Made by a program: the position numbers and the translations under genes. A stretch of 64,000 nt of DNA from the NCBI GenBank assembly GCA_035762545.1, contig DASTOM010000007.1, positions 40,984-104,983 on the forward strand, written 5' to 3'. Shown one piece after another: positions 50,480 through 60,232 of this stretch (positions are counted from its first letter, which is position 1; every line of letters begins with the position of its first letter). This DNA comes from JANQRA01 sp035762545 (lineage in GTDB: Bacteria > Actinomycetota > Acidimicrobiia > Spongiisociales > ZC4RG35). A model generated the notes under the pieces. It did no database searches. It had not been told where the DNA came from and worked only from the letters and a program-made list of their open reading frames with translations.

Positions 50480-52146
50480 CAGCCAGTCACCGCACCACTC
50501 GCCGCCGAACCCACGAGTTGCGCGTATTTGGCCAGCGCACCGGTCGGATACCTGGCCGCGATGGGCTGCCATGCAGCTCTTCGCTCGGCGAAGGCGTTCT
50601 CATCGACGAGGACATCCAGGGTCCTGGCGGCGACGTCGACCCGGATCCGATCACCCTCGGCCACGAGCCCGATGGGTCCTCCAACCTCCGATTCGGGGGC
50701 GACATGACCGATACACAGACCGGTGGTGCCTCCGGAGAACCGACCGTCGGTAATGAGGAGAACGTCTTTGCCCAATCCCGCCCCCTTGATCGCTGCGGTT
50801 ATCTGGAGCATCTCCCGCATCCCGGGCCCGCCCTTCGGCCCTTCGGTGCGGATCACCACGACATCACCGTGATTGATCTGATGGTGGAACAGGGCTTCGA
50901 GGGCGCCTTGCTCTCCGTCGAATACCCGCGCTGGGCCTTCGAAGACATCGAGTTCGATACCGGCGAGTTTCACGACTGCTCCGTCTGGCGCGAGGTTCCC
51001 CCTGAGAATTGCGATTCCCCCTTCGGTCGAAAGGGGATGGTCGACCGGGGTGATCACGTCCTGATCCGACGGGAAACCTACGTCGGCGACGTTCTCCGCG
51101 AGCGTCTTTCCGGTGATCGTCAATGCGTCCCCGTGGAGATACCCCTCGTCGAGGAGCGCACGCAGGACGACGGGAACCCCTCCGATGCGATCGAGATCCA
51201 CCATGTGGTACTTCCCGAACGGTTTGAGGTCACCGATGTGAGGGGTTCTCCGGGAGATGCGGTCGAAATCCTCGAGTTCCAACTCGACTCCGGCCTCGTG
51301 GGCGATTGCCATCAGGTGGAGGACGGCGTTCGTGGAGCCTCCGAGGGCCATGACGGTGGTGATCGCGTTCTCGAACGCAGGCCGGGTCATTATCTGCCGG
51401 GCGGTGATCCCGGCTTCCACGAGAGCCATGACTGCCTCACCCGACTTCCGTGCGTACTCGCGCAAACGGGGGTCGATCGCGGGCACCGCGGCCGAACCGG
51501 GAAGGGAGATGCCGATCGCCTCACCGACCGAAGCCATCGTGTTGGCCGTGAACATCCCCGCACAGCTTCCAGCTCCGGGGCAGGCGGCGATCTCGATCTC
51601 TCTGAGCTCCTCACGTGTGATCCGACCTTCGGACTCGGCACCGATCCCCTCGAACACGTCGACGATGGAGATGTCGCGCCCGCGGTAATTGCCGGGAAGG
51701 CTCGATCCGCCGTACAGGAACACAGCGGGCAGGTCGAGCCTGGCTGCAGCCATCATCATCCCGGGCAGTGACTTGTCGCATCCGGCGATCGACACCATGG
51801 CGTCGAAGCGCTCGGCGTGCATGACCAGTTCGACGGAGTCAGCGATGACCTCGCGGGACACGAGCGAGGCGCGCATCCCTTCGTGACCCATCGAGATCCC
51901 ATCGGATACGGCGATGGTCGAAAAGACCAGCCCTACTCCCCCGGCGCCGGCGACACCGGCCTTGGCGTGCTCGGAGAGCTCGGGACCGGTGACGTTGCAG
52001 GGTGTCACCTCGTTTCCGGCCGAGACCACGCCAACCTGGGGCTTCGAGAAGTCGTCGTCGGTCAGGCCGACGGCGCGGAGCATCGCCCGGGCTGCGGCCT
52101 TGGCCGGACCCTCTGTGACGTCGTTTGATCTCGTCTTGGTCGTCAT
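50479..52146 (-). CDS. ilvD: Dihydroxy-acid dehydratase
   Basis: 555 residues from the ATG at 52146. It dehydrates dihydroxy-acids in valine and isoleucine synthesis using an Fe-S cluster. Cluster and active-site blocks are visible: NEVTPCNVT, SIAGCDKSLPGMMMAAARL, CPGAGSCAGMFTANTM and TDGRFSGGTTGLCIGHVAPE. It is divergent from ilvC across 58 bases and co-transcribed with the downstream RDD gene, an odd partner with no known link to amino acid synthesis. Confidence 0.97.
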   Translation of the reverse strand: MTTKTRSNDVTEGPAKAAARAMLRAVGLTDDDFSKPQVGVVSAGNEVTPCNVTGPELSEHAKAGVAGAGGVGLVFSTIAVSDGISMGHEGMRASLVSREVIADSVELVMHAERFDAMVSIAGCDKSLPGMMMAAARLDLPAVFLYGGSSLPGNYRGRDISIVDVFEGIGAESEGRITREELREIEIAACPGAGSCAGMFTANTMASVGEAIGISLPGSAAVPAIDPRLREYARKSGEAVMALVEAGITARQIMTRPAFENAITTVMALGGSTNAVLHLMAIAHEAGVELELEDFDRISRRTPHIGDLKPFGKYHMVDLDRIGGVPVVLRALLDEGYLHGDALTITGKTLAENVADVGFPSDQDVITPVDHPLSTEGGIAILRGNLAPDGAVVKLAGIELDVFEGPARVFDGEQGALEALFHHQINHGDVVVIRTEGPKGGPGMREMLQITAAIKGAGLGKDVLLITDGRFSGGTTGLCIGHVAPESEVGGPIGLVAEGDRIRVDVAARTLDVLVDENAFAERRAAWQPIAARYPTGALAKYAQLVGSAASGAVTG

Positions 52147-52168
52147 CGCTGTGATCCTAAGACCCCGT

Positions 52169-52195
52169 TTGGCCCGGGTCGCCAAAAGATATAAG
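52169..52195 (+). promoter_or_regulatory. Possible promoter for ilvC, near-leaderless
   Basis: A TATAAG hexamer at 52190-52195 stands nine bases before the ilvC ATG, with a weak TTGGCC at 52169-52174. If used, transcription would begin within a few bases of the start codon. No Shine-Dalgarno sequence is visible before ilvC, which fits leaderless initiation. Confidence 0.45.
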
Positions 52196-52204
52196 AATCC
52201 CGAC

Positions 52205-53209
52205 ATGGCAACCATCTATTACGACAGCGACTGCGACCCTGATCTGATCAAGCAACGCAAGGTTGCGATCATCGGATTTGGCAGCCAGGGACACGCCCAC
52301 GCCCGCAACCTCGCCGACTCGGGTGTCGATGTCGTAGTTGGCCTTCGGCCGGAGTCGTCAAGCGTTCAGGCTGCCGAGGAAGCCGGTCTGGAAGTCATGT
52401 CGGTTCCCGACGCAGTGAAAGCGGCCGACGTGATCATGCTCCTCGTCCCCGACCAGGTCATGGCGGACATCTACACCGCCGAGATCGCCCCCAACCTCGG
52501 CGAGGACGACACGCTGATGTTCGCCCACGGTTTCAACATCCATTTCGGCGAGATAGTGGCGCCCGATGGTATCGACGTCTCCATGGTGGCTCCGAAGGGC
52601 CCCGGTCACCTCGTCCGCCGCACCTACGAAGAGGGCTCAGGCACCCCTTGTCTGGTCGCCGTCCATCAGGACGTGTCCGGGAACGCCCTGGCGCTCGCCC
52701 TCTCCTATGCCTCGGCCGTCGGCGGCGGTCGTGCCGGAATCCTGGAGACCACCTTCAAGGAGGAGACCGAGACCGACCTGTTCGGTGAACAGGTCATCCT
52801 CTGCGGTGGTGTCGCCGAGTTGATCAAGGCGTCGTTCGAGACTCTGGTCGAAGCCGGGTATCAGCCGGAGTCGGCCTACTTCGAGACGCTGCATGAGCTC
52901 AAGCTGATCGTCGACCTCCTCTTCGAGGGTGGACTCTCATGGATGCGCTATTCGATCTCCGACACGGCCGAGTACGGCGACTACACACGGGGGAACCGCA
53001 TCGTCACCGACGAGACCCGCGCCGCGATGAAGGAAGTCCTCAACGAGATCCAGTCGGGTGCCTTTGCCAACGAGTGGATGGCCCAGGCTCGTGAAGGCGC
53101 TCCCTTCCTCCTCGAACAGCGCTCCCGCAACCGCGAGCATCAGATCGAGAAAGTCGGCTCCGAACTACGCGGCCTCATGCCCTTCCTCGATCCCAAGAAG
53201 GCCCCCTGA
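52205..53209 (+). CDS. ilvC: Ketol-acid reductoisomerase, class I
   Basis: 334 residues from the ATG at 52205, the standard class I length; longer in-frame readings run into the divergent ilvD. The NADPH site is VAIIGFGSQGHAHARNL, and substrate/metal blocks include MVAPKGPGHLVRR, EETETDLFGEQVILCGGV and SDTAEYGDYTRG. It converts acetolactate products to dihydroxy-acids, between IlvBN and IlvD. Here it precedes ilvBN, separated by a repeat and an attenuator, so it is probably its own unit. Confidence 0.98.
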   Translation: MATIYYDSDCDPDLIKQRKVAIIGFGSQGHAHARNLADSGVDVVVGLRPESSSVQAAEEAGLEVMSVPDAVKAADVIMLLVPDQVMADIYTAEIAPNLGEDDTLMFAHGFNIHFGEIVAPDGIDVSMVAPKGPGHLVRRTYEEGSGTPCLVAVHQDVSGNALALALSYASAVGGGRAGILETTFKEETETDLFGEQVILCGGVAELIKASFETLVEAGYQPESAYFETLHELKLIVDLLFEGGLSWMRYSISDTAEYGDYTRGNRIVTDETRAAMKEVLNEIQSGAFANEWMAQAREGAPFLLEQRSRNREHQIEKVGSELRGLMPFLDPKKAP

Positions 53210-53212
53210 GCG

Positions 53213-53265
53213 CGACCCAGGGCTGTAGACGTCGCTGAGCGGGGTCTACAGCCCAAACCTCGCCA
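53213..53265. repeat. Dispersed palindromic repeat, copy 3
   Basis: Hairpin with an 11-base perfect stem (53220-53230 with 53244-53254) and loop containing CGCTGAGCG, starting 10 bases after the ilvC stop. The reverse complement of its flank (GCGAGGTTTGGG) matches the copy at 25.5 kb. It probably closes the ilvC transcript. Confidence 0.7.
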
Positions 53266-53281
53266 AAAACCGCTCATTGTC

Positions 53282-53311
53282 TTGACATAAGTTGTCGATA
53301 ACGGCAATACT
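53282..53311 (+). promoter_or_regulatory. Promoter of the ilvB attenuator transcript
   Basis: A perfect -35 TTGACA (53282-53287) is followed after 18 bases by AATACT (53306-53311), a four-of-six match to the -10. The predicted start lies only a few bases before the leader-peptide ATG. Confidence 0.6.
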
Positions 53312-53323
53312 CGGTATTCGCAC

Positions 53324-53368
53324 ATGAAGACTTTTCACGCAGATCTCGTAGTACTCCTCATCGAGTAG
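53324..53368 (+). CDS. ilvB leader peptide (branched-chain-rich)
   Basis: A 14-residue reading frame, MKTFHADLVVLLIE, ending in TAG. Residues 8-13 are Leu-Val-Val-Leu-Leu-Ile, six consecutive branched-chain residues, directly before a long palindrome and a U-tract terminator upstream of ilvB. This is the arrangement of ilv leader peptides whose translation rate reports on charged Leu, Val and Ile tRNAs. There is no obvious Shine-Dalgarno sequence and the predicted transcript start is about six bases upstream, so initiation may be near-leaderless. Too short for ordinary gene finders. Confidence 0.75.
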   Translation: MKTFHADLVVLLIE

Positions 53369-53392
53369 CACACGCAGACGTCTGCGTGTGCT
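53367..53392 (+). promoter_or_regulatory. Perfect palindrome between leader peptide and terminator
   Basis: A 26-base self-complementary sequence (arms of 13) that begins inside the leader stop codon. It is positioned as the pause or anti-antiterminator hairpin of an attenuator. By eye I could not identify a clear alternative antiterminator stem. Confidence 0.65.
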
Positions 53393-53393
53393 C

Positions 53394-53419
53394 AACCCTC
53401 CGTCACCGGAGGGTTTTTT
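53394..53419 (+). terminator. Attenuator terminator upstream of ilvB
   Basis: A nine-base perfect stem (53394-53402 with 53407-53415), a four-base TCAC loop and a run of six T (53414-53419). It ends 31 bases before the ilvB ATG and lies within its leader, so it must be read through for ilvBN and leuBCD expression. Confidence 0.85.
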
Positions 53420-53450
53420 CGTACCCCCAGTGAGACACGACAGCAGAACG

Positions 53451-55202
53451 ATGACAGACAAGATTTACACCGGATCGCATTCACTCCTCGAGAGCCTCGA
53501 GCACGAGGGCGTGGAGACGATCTTCGGGGTTCCCGGCGGGGCGATCCTCCCCGCTTACGATCCTCTGCTCGACAGCTCGATACGTCACGTGTTGGCCCGT
53601 CATGAGCAAGGGGCCGGCCATATGGCCGAGGGCTACGCGATGGCGACCGGCAGGGTGGGTGTGGCTATGGCCACCTCCGGGCCTGGGGCAACAAACCTCA
53701 TCACACCCCTCCAGAACGCAAAGATGGACTCGACTCCGCTGGTCGCCATCACGGGCCAGGTCGGAACCGCCGCAATCGGGAGCGACGCCTTTCAAGAGGC
53801 CTACACCACGGGTCTCGCGATGCACTGCACCAAACACTCCTATCTGGTGACCGACGCCGGTGATATCCCGGACATCATCCACGAGGCCTTCCACATCGCC
53901 CGCACCGGTAGACCCGGCCCGGTGCTCGTCGACGTCCCCAAAGACGTCCTCAACCAGCGCACAGAGTGGTCGTCACCGACCCTTGCCGGTCTGCCTGGCT
54001 ACAAGCCGCCTTCGTCCCACGGCCACCCCAGGCAGATCAAAGCCGCTGTCGAGCTGATCGAGTCCGCCGAGCGACCCGTTCTGTACGTGGGTGGCGGCGT
54101 CATCCTGTCCAAGGCGAGTGTCGAGCTCCTCGCCTTCGCCGAAGCCTCGAACGTGCCGGTGGTCACCACCTTGATGGCCCGCGGTGCCTTCCCGGACGAT
54201 CACAGGCTGGCATTGGGCATGCCAGGCATGCACGGTGTCTACACCGCGACCACGGCGATCCAGAAGTCGGACGTGCTGATCGCAGTCGGTGCCCGCTTCG
54301 ACGACCGGGTGACCGGTGACGTCAACGCCTTCGCACCCAACGCCAAGGTGATTCACGTCGATGTCGACCCCGCCGAGATAGGCAAGGTCCGCAACCCGGA
54401 GATCCCGATCGTGGGCGACGCCAGACTCGTCCTCCAGGCCCTCCTCGACAGGTTGCTCAGCCGACGCAATGGCGATCCGACTCCCACCCGCGAGGCCTGG
54501 TTCAACCAGATCCAGGAATGGAAGGCCACCAAGCCTCTCGGCTACGACCAGCCAGACGACGGTCCCATCAAGACCCAGTACTTCATCGAGCGTCTCCACG
54601 CCATCACCGGAGGCGACGCGATCATCGCCGCCGGGGTCGGTCAGCACCAGATGTGGGCCTCGCAGTTCTGGGGTTTCTCCAAGCCCGGCACCTGGATCAA
54701 CTCGGGCGGTCTGGGGACCATGGGTTTCGCCATCCCGGCCGCCATCGGCGCCAAAGCAGCCAGACCCGACCAACTGGTCATCGGCCTCGACGGTGACGGC
54801 TGTTTCCAGATGACCTTCCAGGAGTTGATAACCGCGTCGACCGAGGACATCCCAGTGAAGATCGTGGTGTTCAACAACGGCGGTTACGGGATGGTCAAGC
54901 AGTGGCAGAACCTCTTCTACGGAGGTCGGCTCTCTGCAGTCGACCTGGGCACCACCGTGCCGGACTACCCCAAGCTCGCCGAGGCTCTGGGATGCGTCGG
55001 CCTGCAGGTCGAAGCGCCCTCCGAGGTCGACAGTGCCATCGACAAGATCCTGACCGTCGACGACCGGCCCGTCGTCCTCGAGGTCAAGTCCGACCCCGAC
55101 GAGATGTGTTTCCCGATGATCCCCGCCGGCGGCTCGAACGACGGAATAGTCATGGGACTCGAGGACCTGAGATCCGAGTCCCCGAATGTGGCGTCGGTTT
55201 GA
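53451..55202 (+). CDS. ilvB: Acetolactate synthase large subunit
   Basis: 583 residues from the ATG at 53451. Thiamine-diphosphate enzyme that makes acetolactate and acetohydroxybutyrate. The catalytic glutamate region is EHEGVETIFGVPGGAILPAYD with LARHEQGAGHMAEGYA; the FAD-binding middle domain has GARFDDRVTGD; the ThDP motif is GDGCFQMTFQELITA followed by NNGGYGMVKQWQ. It starts an operon with ilvN, the small LeuA-like fragment gene and leuBCD, behind the attenuator. The ilvN TTG overlaps its stop. Confidence 0.98.
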   Translation: MTDKIYTGSHSLLESLEHEGVETIFGVPGGAILPAYDPLLDSSIRHVLARHEQGAGHMAEGYAMATGRVGVAMATSGPGATNLITPLQNAKMDSTPLVAITGQVGTAAIGSDAFQEAYTTGLAMHCTKHSYLVTDAGDIPDIIHEAFHIARTGRPGPVLVDVPKDVLNQRTEWSSPTLAGLPGYKPPSSHGHPRQIKAAVELIESAERPVLYVGGGVILSKASVELLAFAEASNVPVVTTLMARGAFPDDHRLALGMPGMHGVYTATTAIQKSDVLIAVGARFDDRVTGDVNAFAPNAKVIHVDVDPAEIGKVRNPEIPIVGDARLVLQALLDRLLSRRNGDPTPTREAWFNQIQEWKATKPLGYDQPDDGPIKTQYFIERLHAITGGDAIIAAGVGQHQMWASQFWGFSKPGTWINSGGLGTMGFAIPAAIGAKAARPDQLVIGLDGDGCFQMTFQELITASTEDIPVKIVVFNNGGYGMVKQWQNLFYGGRLSAVDLGTTVPDYPKLAEALGCVGLQVEAPSEVDSAIDKILTVDDRPVVLEVKSDPDEMCFPMIPAGGSNDGIVMGLEDLRSESPNVASV

Positions 55203-55702
55203 GCCAGCACACCCTGTCCGTGATCGTCGAGGACAAGCCAGGTGTTCTCGCCCGCGTCTCGGCGATGTTCTCCAACCGCGCCTTCAACATCCACTCCCTC
55301 GCCGTCGGGCCGACCCACGTCGAGGGGCGTTCCCACATCACCGTCGTCGTCGATGCACCAGAGCTGGAGCAGCTGAAGAAACAGCTCCACAAGCTCGTGA
55401 ACGTCATCAAGGTCACCGAGCTTGAGCGGTCGGAGGCCCTCGAGAGCGAAGTGATGATCGCACGCATCTCATGCGATGCAGTGAGCCGTGGCGAGATCGG
55501 AGACACCGCAGGTCTCTTCGGCGCCCGTATGGTCGACCTCTCCTCGGACTCGATCACCTTCGAGCTGGCCGGGACACCCGAGCACCTCGCCTCGTTCCTC
55601 GAGCATATGAAGCCTTACGGACTGATCGACCTGGTGAAGTCGGGCCGGGTCGCAATGAAGAAACTCTCCGACGTTGCACGGACGGTGGTGGGCCAGAAGT
55701 GA
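55199..55702 (+). CDS. ilvN: Acetolactate synthase regulatory subunit
   Basis: 167 residues from a TTG at 55199 that overlaps the ilvB stop (TTGA). An ACT domain (about 3-75: LSVIVEDKPGVLARVSAMFSNRAFNI and VGPTHVEGRSHITVVV) and the C-terminal IlvN domain (about 80-160) are complete. It binds valine and confers feedback inhibition on IlvB. Confidence 0.97.
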   Translation: MSQHTLSVIVEDKPGVLARVSAMFSNRAFNIHSLAVGPTHVEGRSHITVVVDAPELEQLKKQLHKLVNVIKVTELERSEALESEVMIARISCDAVSRGEIGDTAGLFGARMVDLSSDSITFELAGTPEHLASFLEHMKPYGLIDLVKSGRVAMKKLSDVARTVVGQK

Positions 55703-55738
55703 CACATCGATGCAACAACCAGGAATGAAAGAGCAAAC

Positions 55739-55984
55739 ATGACACGGACAATCACACTCGACAAGACGATGGCCGACGGCCAGCAGAGAGAGGCGTTCCA
55801 AAACGCACTCGAGGAGATGGGCGTGACCTTCGCCTCCCAGTCCTCCTTCGAGCGGGCCTTCGCCCGCACCAAGGATGCCGCGGATCCCAACGGCGAGGTG
55901 CCTGGCGCCCGGCTCCAGGAGATCGTCGACGACGTCGTCTCGGGGATGGAAGTCTTCCAGGGCGTAACCGACTCGTTCCGATGA
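55739..55984 (+). CDS. Small protein resembling an isolated LeuA linker subdomain
   Basis: 81 residues, soluble and helical. The middle (about residues 16-66) looks like the helical subdomain that follows the TIM barrel in 2-isopropylmalate and homocitrate synthases. It has the pattern ALEEMGVTF, then FERAFARTKDAAD, GEV and LQEIVDDVV, comparable to LeuA blocks of the type A-L-x-x-L-G, F-x-x-F-K-x-L-A-D, E-V, D-L-x-x-L-V. No catalytic barrel or allosteric domain is attached. It sits where leuA might be expected, 36 bases after ilvN, and its stop overlaps the leuB ATG. It could be a relic or a stand-alone partner; similarity is by eye. Confidence 0.6.
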   Translation: MTRTITLDKTMADGQQREAFQNALEEMGVTFASQSSFERAFARTKDAADPNGEVPGARLQEIVDDVVSGMEVFQGVTDSFR

Positions 55985-57047
55985 GCCACAGGGTGGCTGT
56001 GGTCGGTGGCGATGGCACCGGCCCGGAGGTGGTCGCCGAGGCGGTCAAGGTTCTCGATGTCGCACAGCAGCGATACGGGTTCGAACTGGAGTTCACCCCC
56101 ATCGAATTGGGCGGCGAGCGATATCTGCGTACCGGGGAGACCCTCCCCGGTGATGTCTTGACCCAGCTGCGGGAGTCCGATGCGATCTTGTTCGGAGCGG
56201 TCGGACACCCGGATGTCTCGCCGGGCATCCTCGAACAGGACATCCTGCTCCGGATGCGACGCGAGCTCGGCCAATACATAAACCTCCGCCCGGTCAAGCT
56301 CCATCCGGGTGTCCACTCCCCAATCGCCAACGTGACCCCCGAGGACGTCGACTTCACGGTGGTCCGGGAGAACAGCGAGGGTCTCTACGTCGGGAAGGGC
56401 AGCTTCACCGCCAAGGGCTCACCGTTCGAGGTGGCCGTACAGGAGTCGGTCAACACCCGTCACGGAGTCGAGCGGTGCATCCGTTACGCATTCGAGCTGG
56501 CCCGGACCCGTCCCGCCAAGCATGTGACGCTATGCGGGAAGACCAACGTCCTCAAGTACTCGTGGGACCTCTGGATGCGGGTCTTCAATGAGGTGGCCAC
56601 GGAATACGAGGACATCGACACCACATACGCGCATGTCGACGCGACCTGTCTCTGGATGGTCGAGGATCCGGGACGTTTCGATGTCATCGTCACCGACAAC
56701 ATGTTCGGAGACATCATCACCGACCTCGCCGCAGCCATCCAGGGTGGGCTCGGGATCGCCTCCGGGGCCAACGTGAACCCCGAAGGCGTGTCGATGTTCG
56801 AGCCCATTGGCGGGACGGCGCCCGGGTTCGAGGGGACAGGCAAGATCAACCCACTGGCCTCTATAGGCGCCGCTGCCATGATGGTGAGGGAGCTCGGCGA
56901 GTCCGAGGCCGCCAACGCGATCGAGGCAGCCGTCGCCACGGTGGCCGGTTCGCTCCCATCCCTTCGAGCAGGTGAAATGGGTGCAACGACGACCGAAGTC
57001 GGTGACCGCGTAGCCGCTCTCGTCGACCAATCCGTGGAGGTGTCTGC

Positions 57048-57051
<4 letters not shown>
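55981..57051 (+). CDS. leuB: 3-isopropylmalate dehydrogenase
   Basis: 356 residues of the beta-decarboxylating dehydrogenase family, converting 3-isopropylmalate to 2-oxoisocaproate with NAD. Blocks: VVGGDGTGPEVVAEAVKVL, ILFGAVGHPDV, VRENSEGLYVG, the metal site TDNMFGDIITDLAA and EPIGGTAPGFEGTGKINPLAS. The family also holds tartrate and homoisocitrate dehydrogenases; neighbours leuC and leuD decide for LeuB. ATG overlaps the small upstream gene, and the leuC TTG overlaps its stop. Confidence 0.94.
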
Positions 57052-58441
<1,390 letters not shown>

Positions 58442-58445
<4 letters not shown>

Positions 58446-59035
58446 AACCGGTCACCAGAGTCACGGGTCGCATGGTCCCTCTCCCCCATGCGGATGTGGA
58501 CACCGATCAGATCATCCCCAAGCAGTTCCTCACCCGGATCGAGCGAACCGGCTATGGAGACTTCCTCTTCTTCGACTGGGCGACGACCGAGGACGGCAAG
58601 CCGAGCTCGGACTTCTTCACGAACGACCCGACCAGGCAGGGGGCCAAGGTTTTGATCGCCGGGCGCAACTTCGGCTGTGGCTCGTCGAGGGAGCACGCCG
58701 TCTGGGCGATCCAGGACTGGGGTTTCGATGCGGTCATCGCACCTTCGTTCGGTGACATCTTCCGCAACAATTCGGTGAACGTCGGCCTGCTGACTATCGA
58801 GCTCCCCGACGAGATCATCGGCCAGCTCCAGGATCTGGCGCAGAGCCCGACAGCGATCATCACCATCGACCTGGAGAACCAGATGATCGAGTGCGGAGAT
58901 TTCGCCGTCGAGTTCGACTTCGACCCCGGAGCCAAATCCCGGCTCGTCTCGGGACTCGACCCGATCGGCCTCACCCTCCAGGAGGGCAACGCGATCGCCG
59001 ACTACGAGTCGCGAAGGCCGGCCTGGCTGTCCTAG
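58442..59035 (+). CDS. leuD: 3-isopropylmalate dehydratase small subunit
   Basis: 197 residues from the ATG at 58442, which overlaps the leuC stop (ATGA); an in-frame ATG two codons earlier is an alternative. Signature blocks are VDTDQIIPKQFLTRI, AGRNFGCGSSREHAVWAI and FGDIFRNNSVNVGLL. It completes the isomerase with LeuC and ends the ilvB-leuD operon. A large inverted-repeat structure lies just beyond it. Confidence 0.97.
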
Positions 59036-59046
59036 ACCACCTTCCT

Positions 59047-59168
59047 GCAACCCGGGGTTGCTCGGCCCGTATACGGGCCTAATCCGCTCATCTACCAGTT
59101 GACTCACGAGCCTTCAACGAACCTGAGCGGATTTCACCCGGATATGGGTTGACGTACCCCGGGTTCGC
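59047..59168. repeat. Large imperfect inverted repeat between leuD and the acyltransferase gene
   Basis: Left arm 59047-59090 and right arm 59124-59168 (reverse complement) share gcAACCCGGGGT at the outer end and AATCCGCTCA at the inner end, with partial match between (about 30 of 44 bases by eye). Inside the left arm is a perfect 16-base palindrome, 59064-59079, centred on GTATAC. It fills nearly the whole gap between the convergent genes. Confidence 0.7.
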
Positions 59169-59176
59169 CGAAGTTG

Positions 59177-60232
59177 CTAGTAGTGGTCGGGGTCGTCGAA
59201 CGGCTCCTCGGTGTCGACGAGCCGCTCCCCGATCCAGTCGTCGATCTCGGCCCAGGTGTCGAACAGCCATGTCTCTTGTTCCTCCGGAGGGGGGATCGCC
59301 TCTGCCGGGGTGTACCAGACCCGGGCGACCACCTTGGTGTTGGTGGGGATCCCACGCCAGATGTCACCCGGGGTGACGAACGTCTCCAATCCGGCGTGTC
59401 CCACGAAGAAGACATCGGTTCCCTCGGGGGCAACGGCCAGCGCAGTCTTCACACCGGTGGACCGAGGAGGGAGAGTGTTCTGCAACTCCATCGCCCTTTC
59501 CGCCAGGTCGGGTCGCCCTATCTCCCGGAGTTTCTCGATCGACCGTTTCGCCCGCTTCTCGGTGTAGTTGGCACCTTCGGGGAAGATCACGAACGCGTCG
59601 TTCTCGCCCATCGTGGACGCCATTGCCTCGATGGTCTCCAGTAGTTCGTCTCTACCGTCCTTACCCCCCTTCACGAACGCCGACGGTAGGCGGTTGATCA
59701 TGACGTCGATCATCGGATCCCACTGGAGAAACTCCTTCATGACAATCCGGGGCCGGCGGTGAAACGTGTTAGCCAGCGCATCCATGAGGAGGATCGAATC
59801 ACCGGGCCCGGCGTGACGGCTCAGCACCATGATTGGCCGTCTTTCCGGTGACGAGGCACGTTGTGTGCTTGCAGGCGACGACTCCCGGATGATGCTGAGT
59901 CTGAAGGTGAACTTCGCCGAGGCGACGATCCGGCGCATCATCCAGGCCATCAGGACGTAGTGGGCGTCGATGAATGCCGGCTTGCGGATGTTCAACCCGA
60001 ACCCGGAGAGAATCCACATGGCGAACATCATCGTCAATGCGACCGCCTCGATGAGCAGGTACAGGAAGAGAAACCACACGATGCGGAGGATGCGCCATTT
60101 GCCCGGCACATAGCGGGACAAGAATGCGGCGCCGATGATGATGATCGGAAGCGTCACCGCACCGGCAATCACTCCGACGACCAGGGCCGGGGCGATGAGT
60201 AACCGTCGGATTGGCCGGGGTGGAGGGCTCAA
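59177..60232 (-). CDS. PlsC-type 1-acylglycerol-3-phosphate acyltransferase-like membrane protein
   Basis: 351 residues from a TTG at 60232 that overlaps the patatin stop (TTGA); an upstream ATG would overlap it by 82 bases. Two to three membrane segments (about 10-35, 45-80) precede the acyltransferase domain. HX4D is LSRHAGPGDS, and the phosphate-binding FPEG motif is VIFPEGANYT. The protein would transfer acyl groups to a lysolipid. Pairing with a patatin lipase suggests a deacylation/reacylation module. Exact substrate unknown. Confidence 0.88.
   Translation of the reverse strand: MSPPPRPIRRLLIAPALVVGVIAGAVTLPIIIIGAAFLSRYVPGKWRILRIVWFLFLYLLIEAVALTMMFAMWILSGFGLNIRKPAFIDAHYVLMAWMMRRIVASAKFTFRLSIIRESSPASTQRASSPERRPIMVLSRHAGPGDSILLMDALANTFHRRPRIVMKEFLQWDPMIDVMINRLPSAFVKGGKDGRDELLETIEAMASTMGENDAFVIFPEGANYTEKRAKRSIEKLREIGRPDLAERAMELQNTLPPRSTGVKTALAVAPEGTDVFFVGHAGLETFVTPGDIWRGIPTNTKVVARVWYTPAEAIPPPEEQETWLFDTWAEIDDWIGERLVDTEEPFDDPDHY

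Noticed and set aside
53367..53392. Transcription factor operator for ilvB
   Set aside because: The palindrome lies downstream of the predicted transcript start and directly between a leader peptide and a terminator, so an RNA role is more likely than a repressor site.
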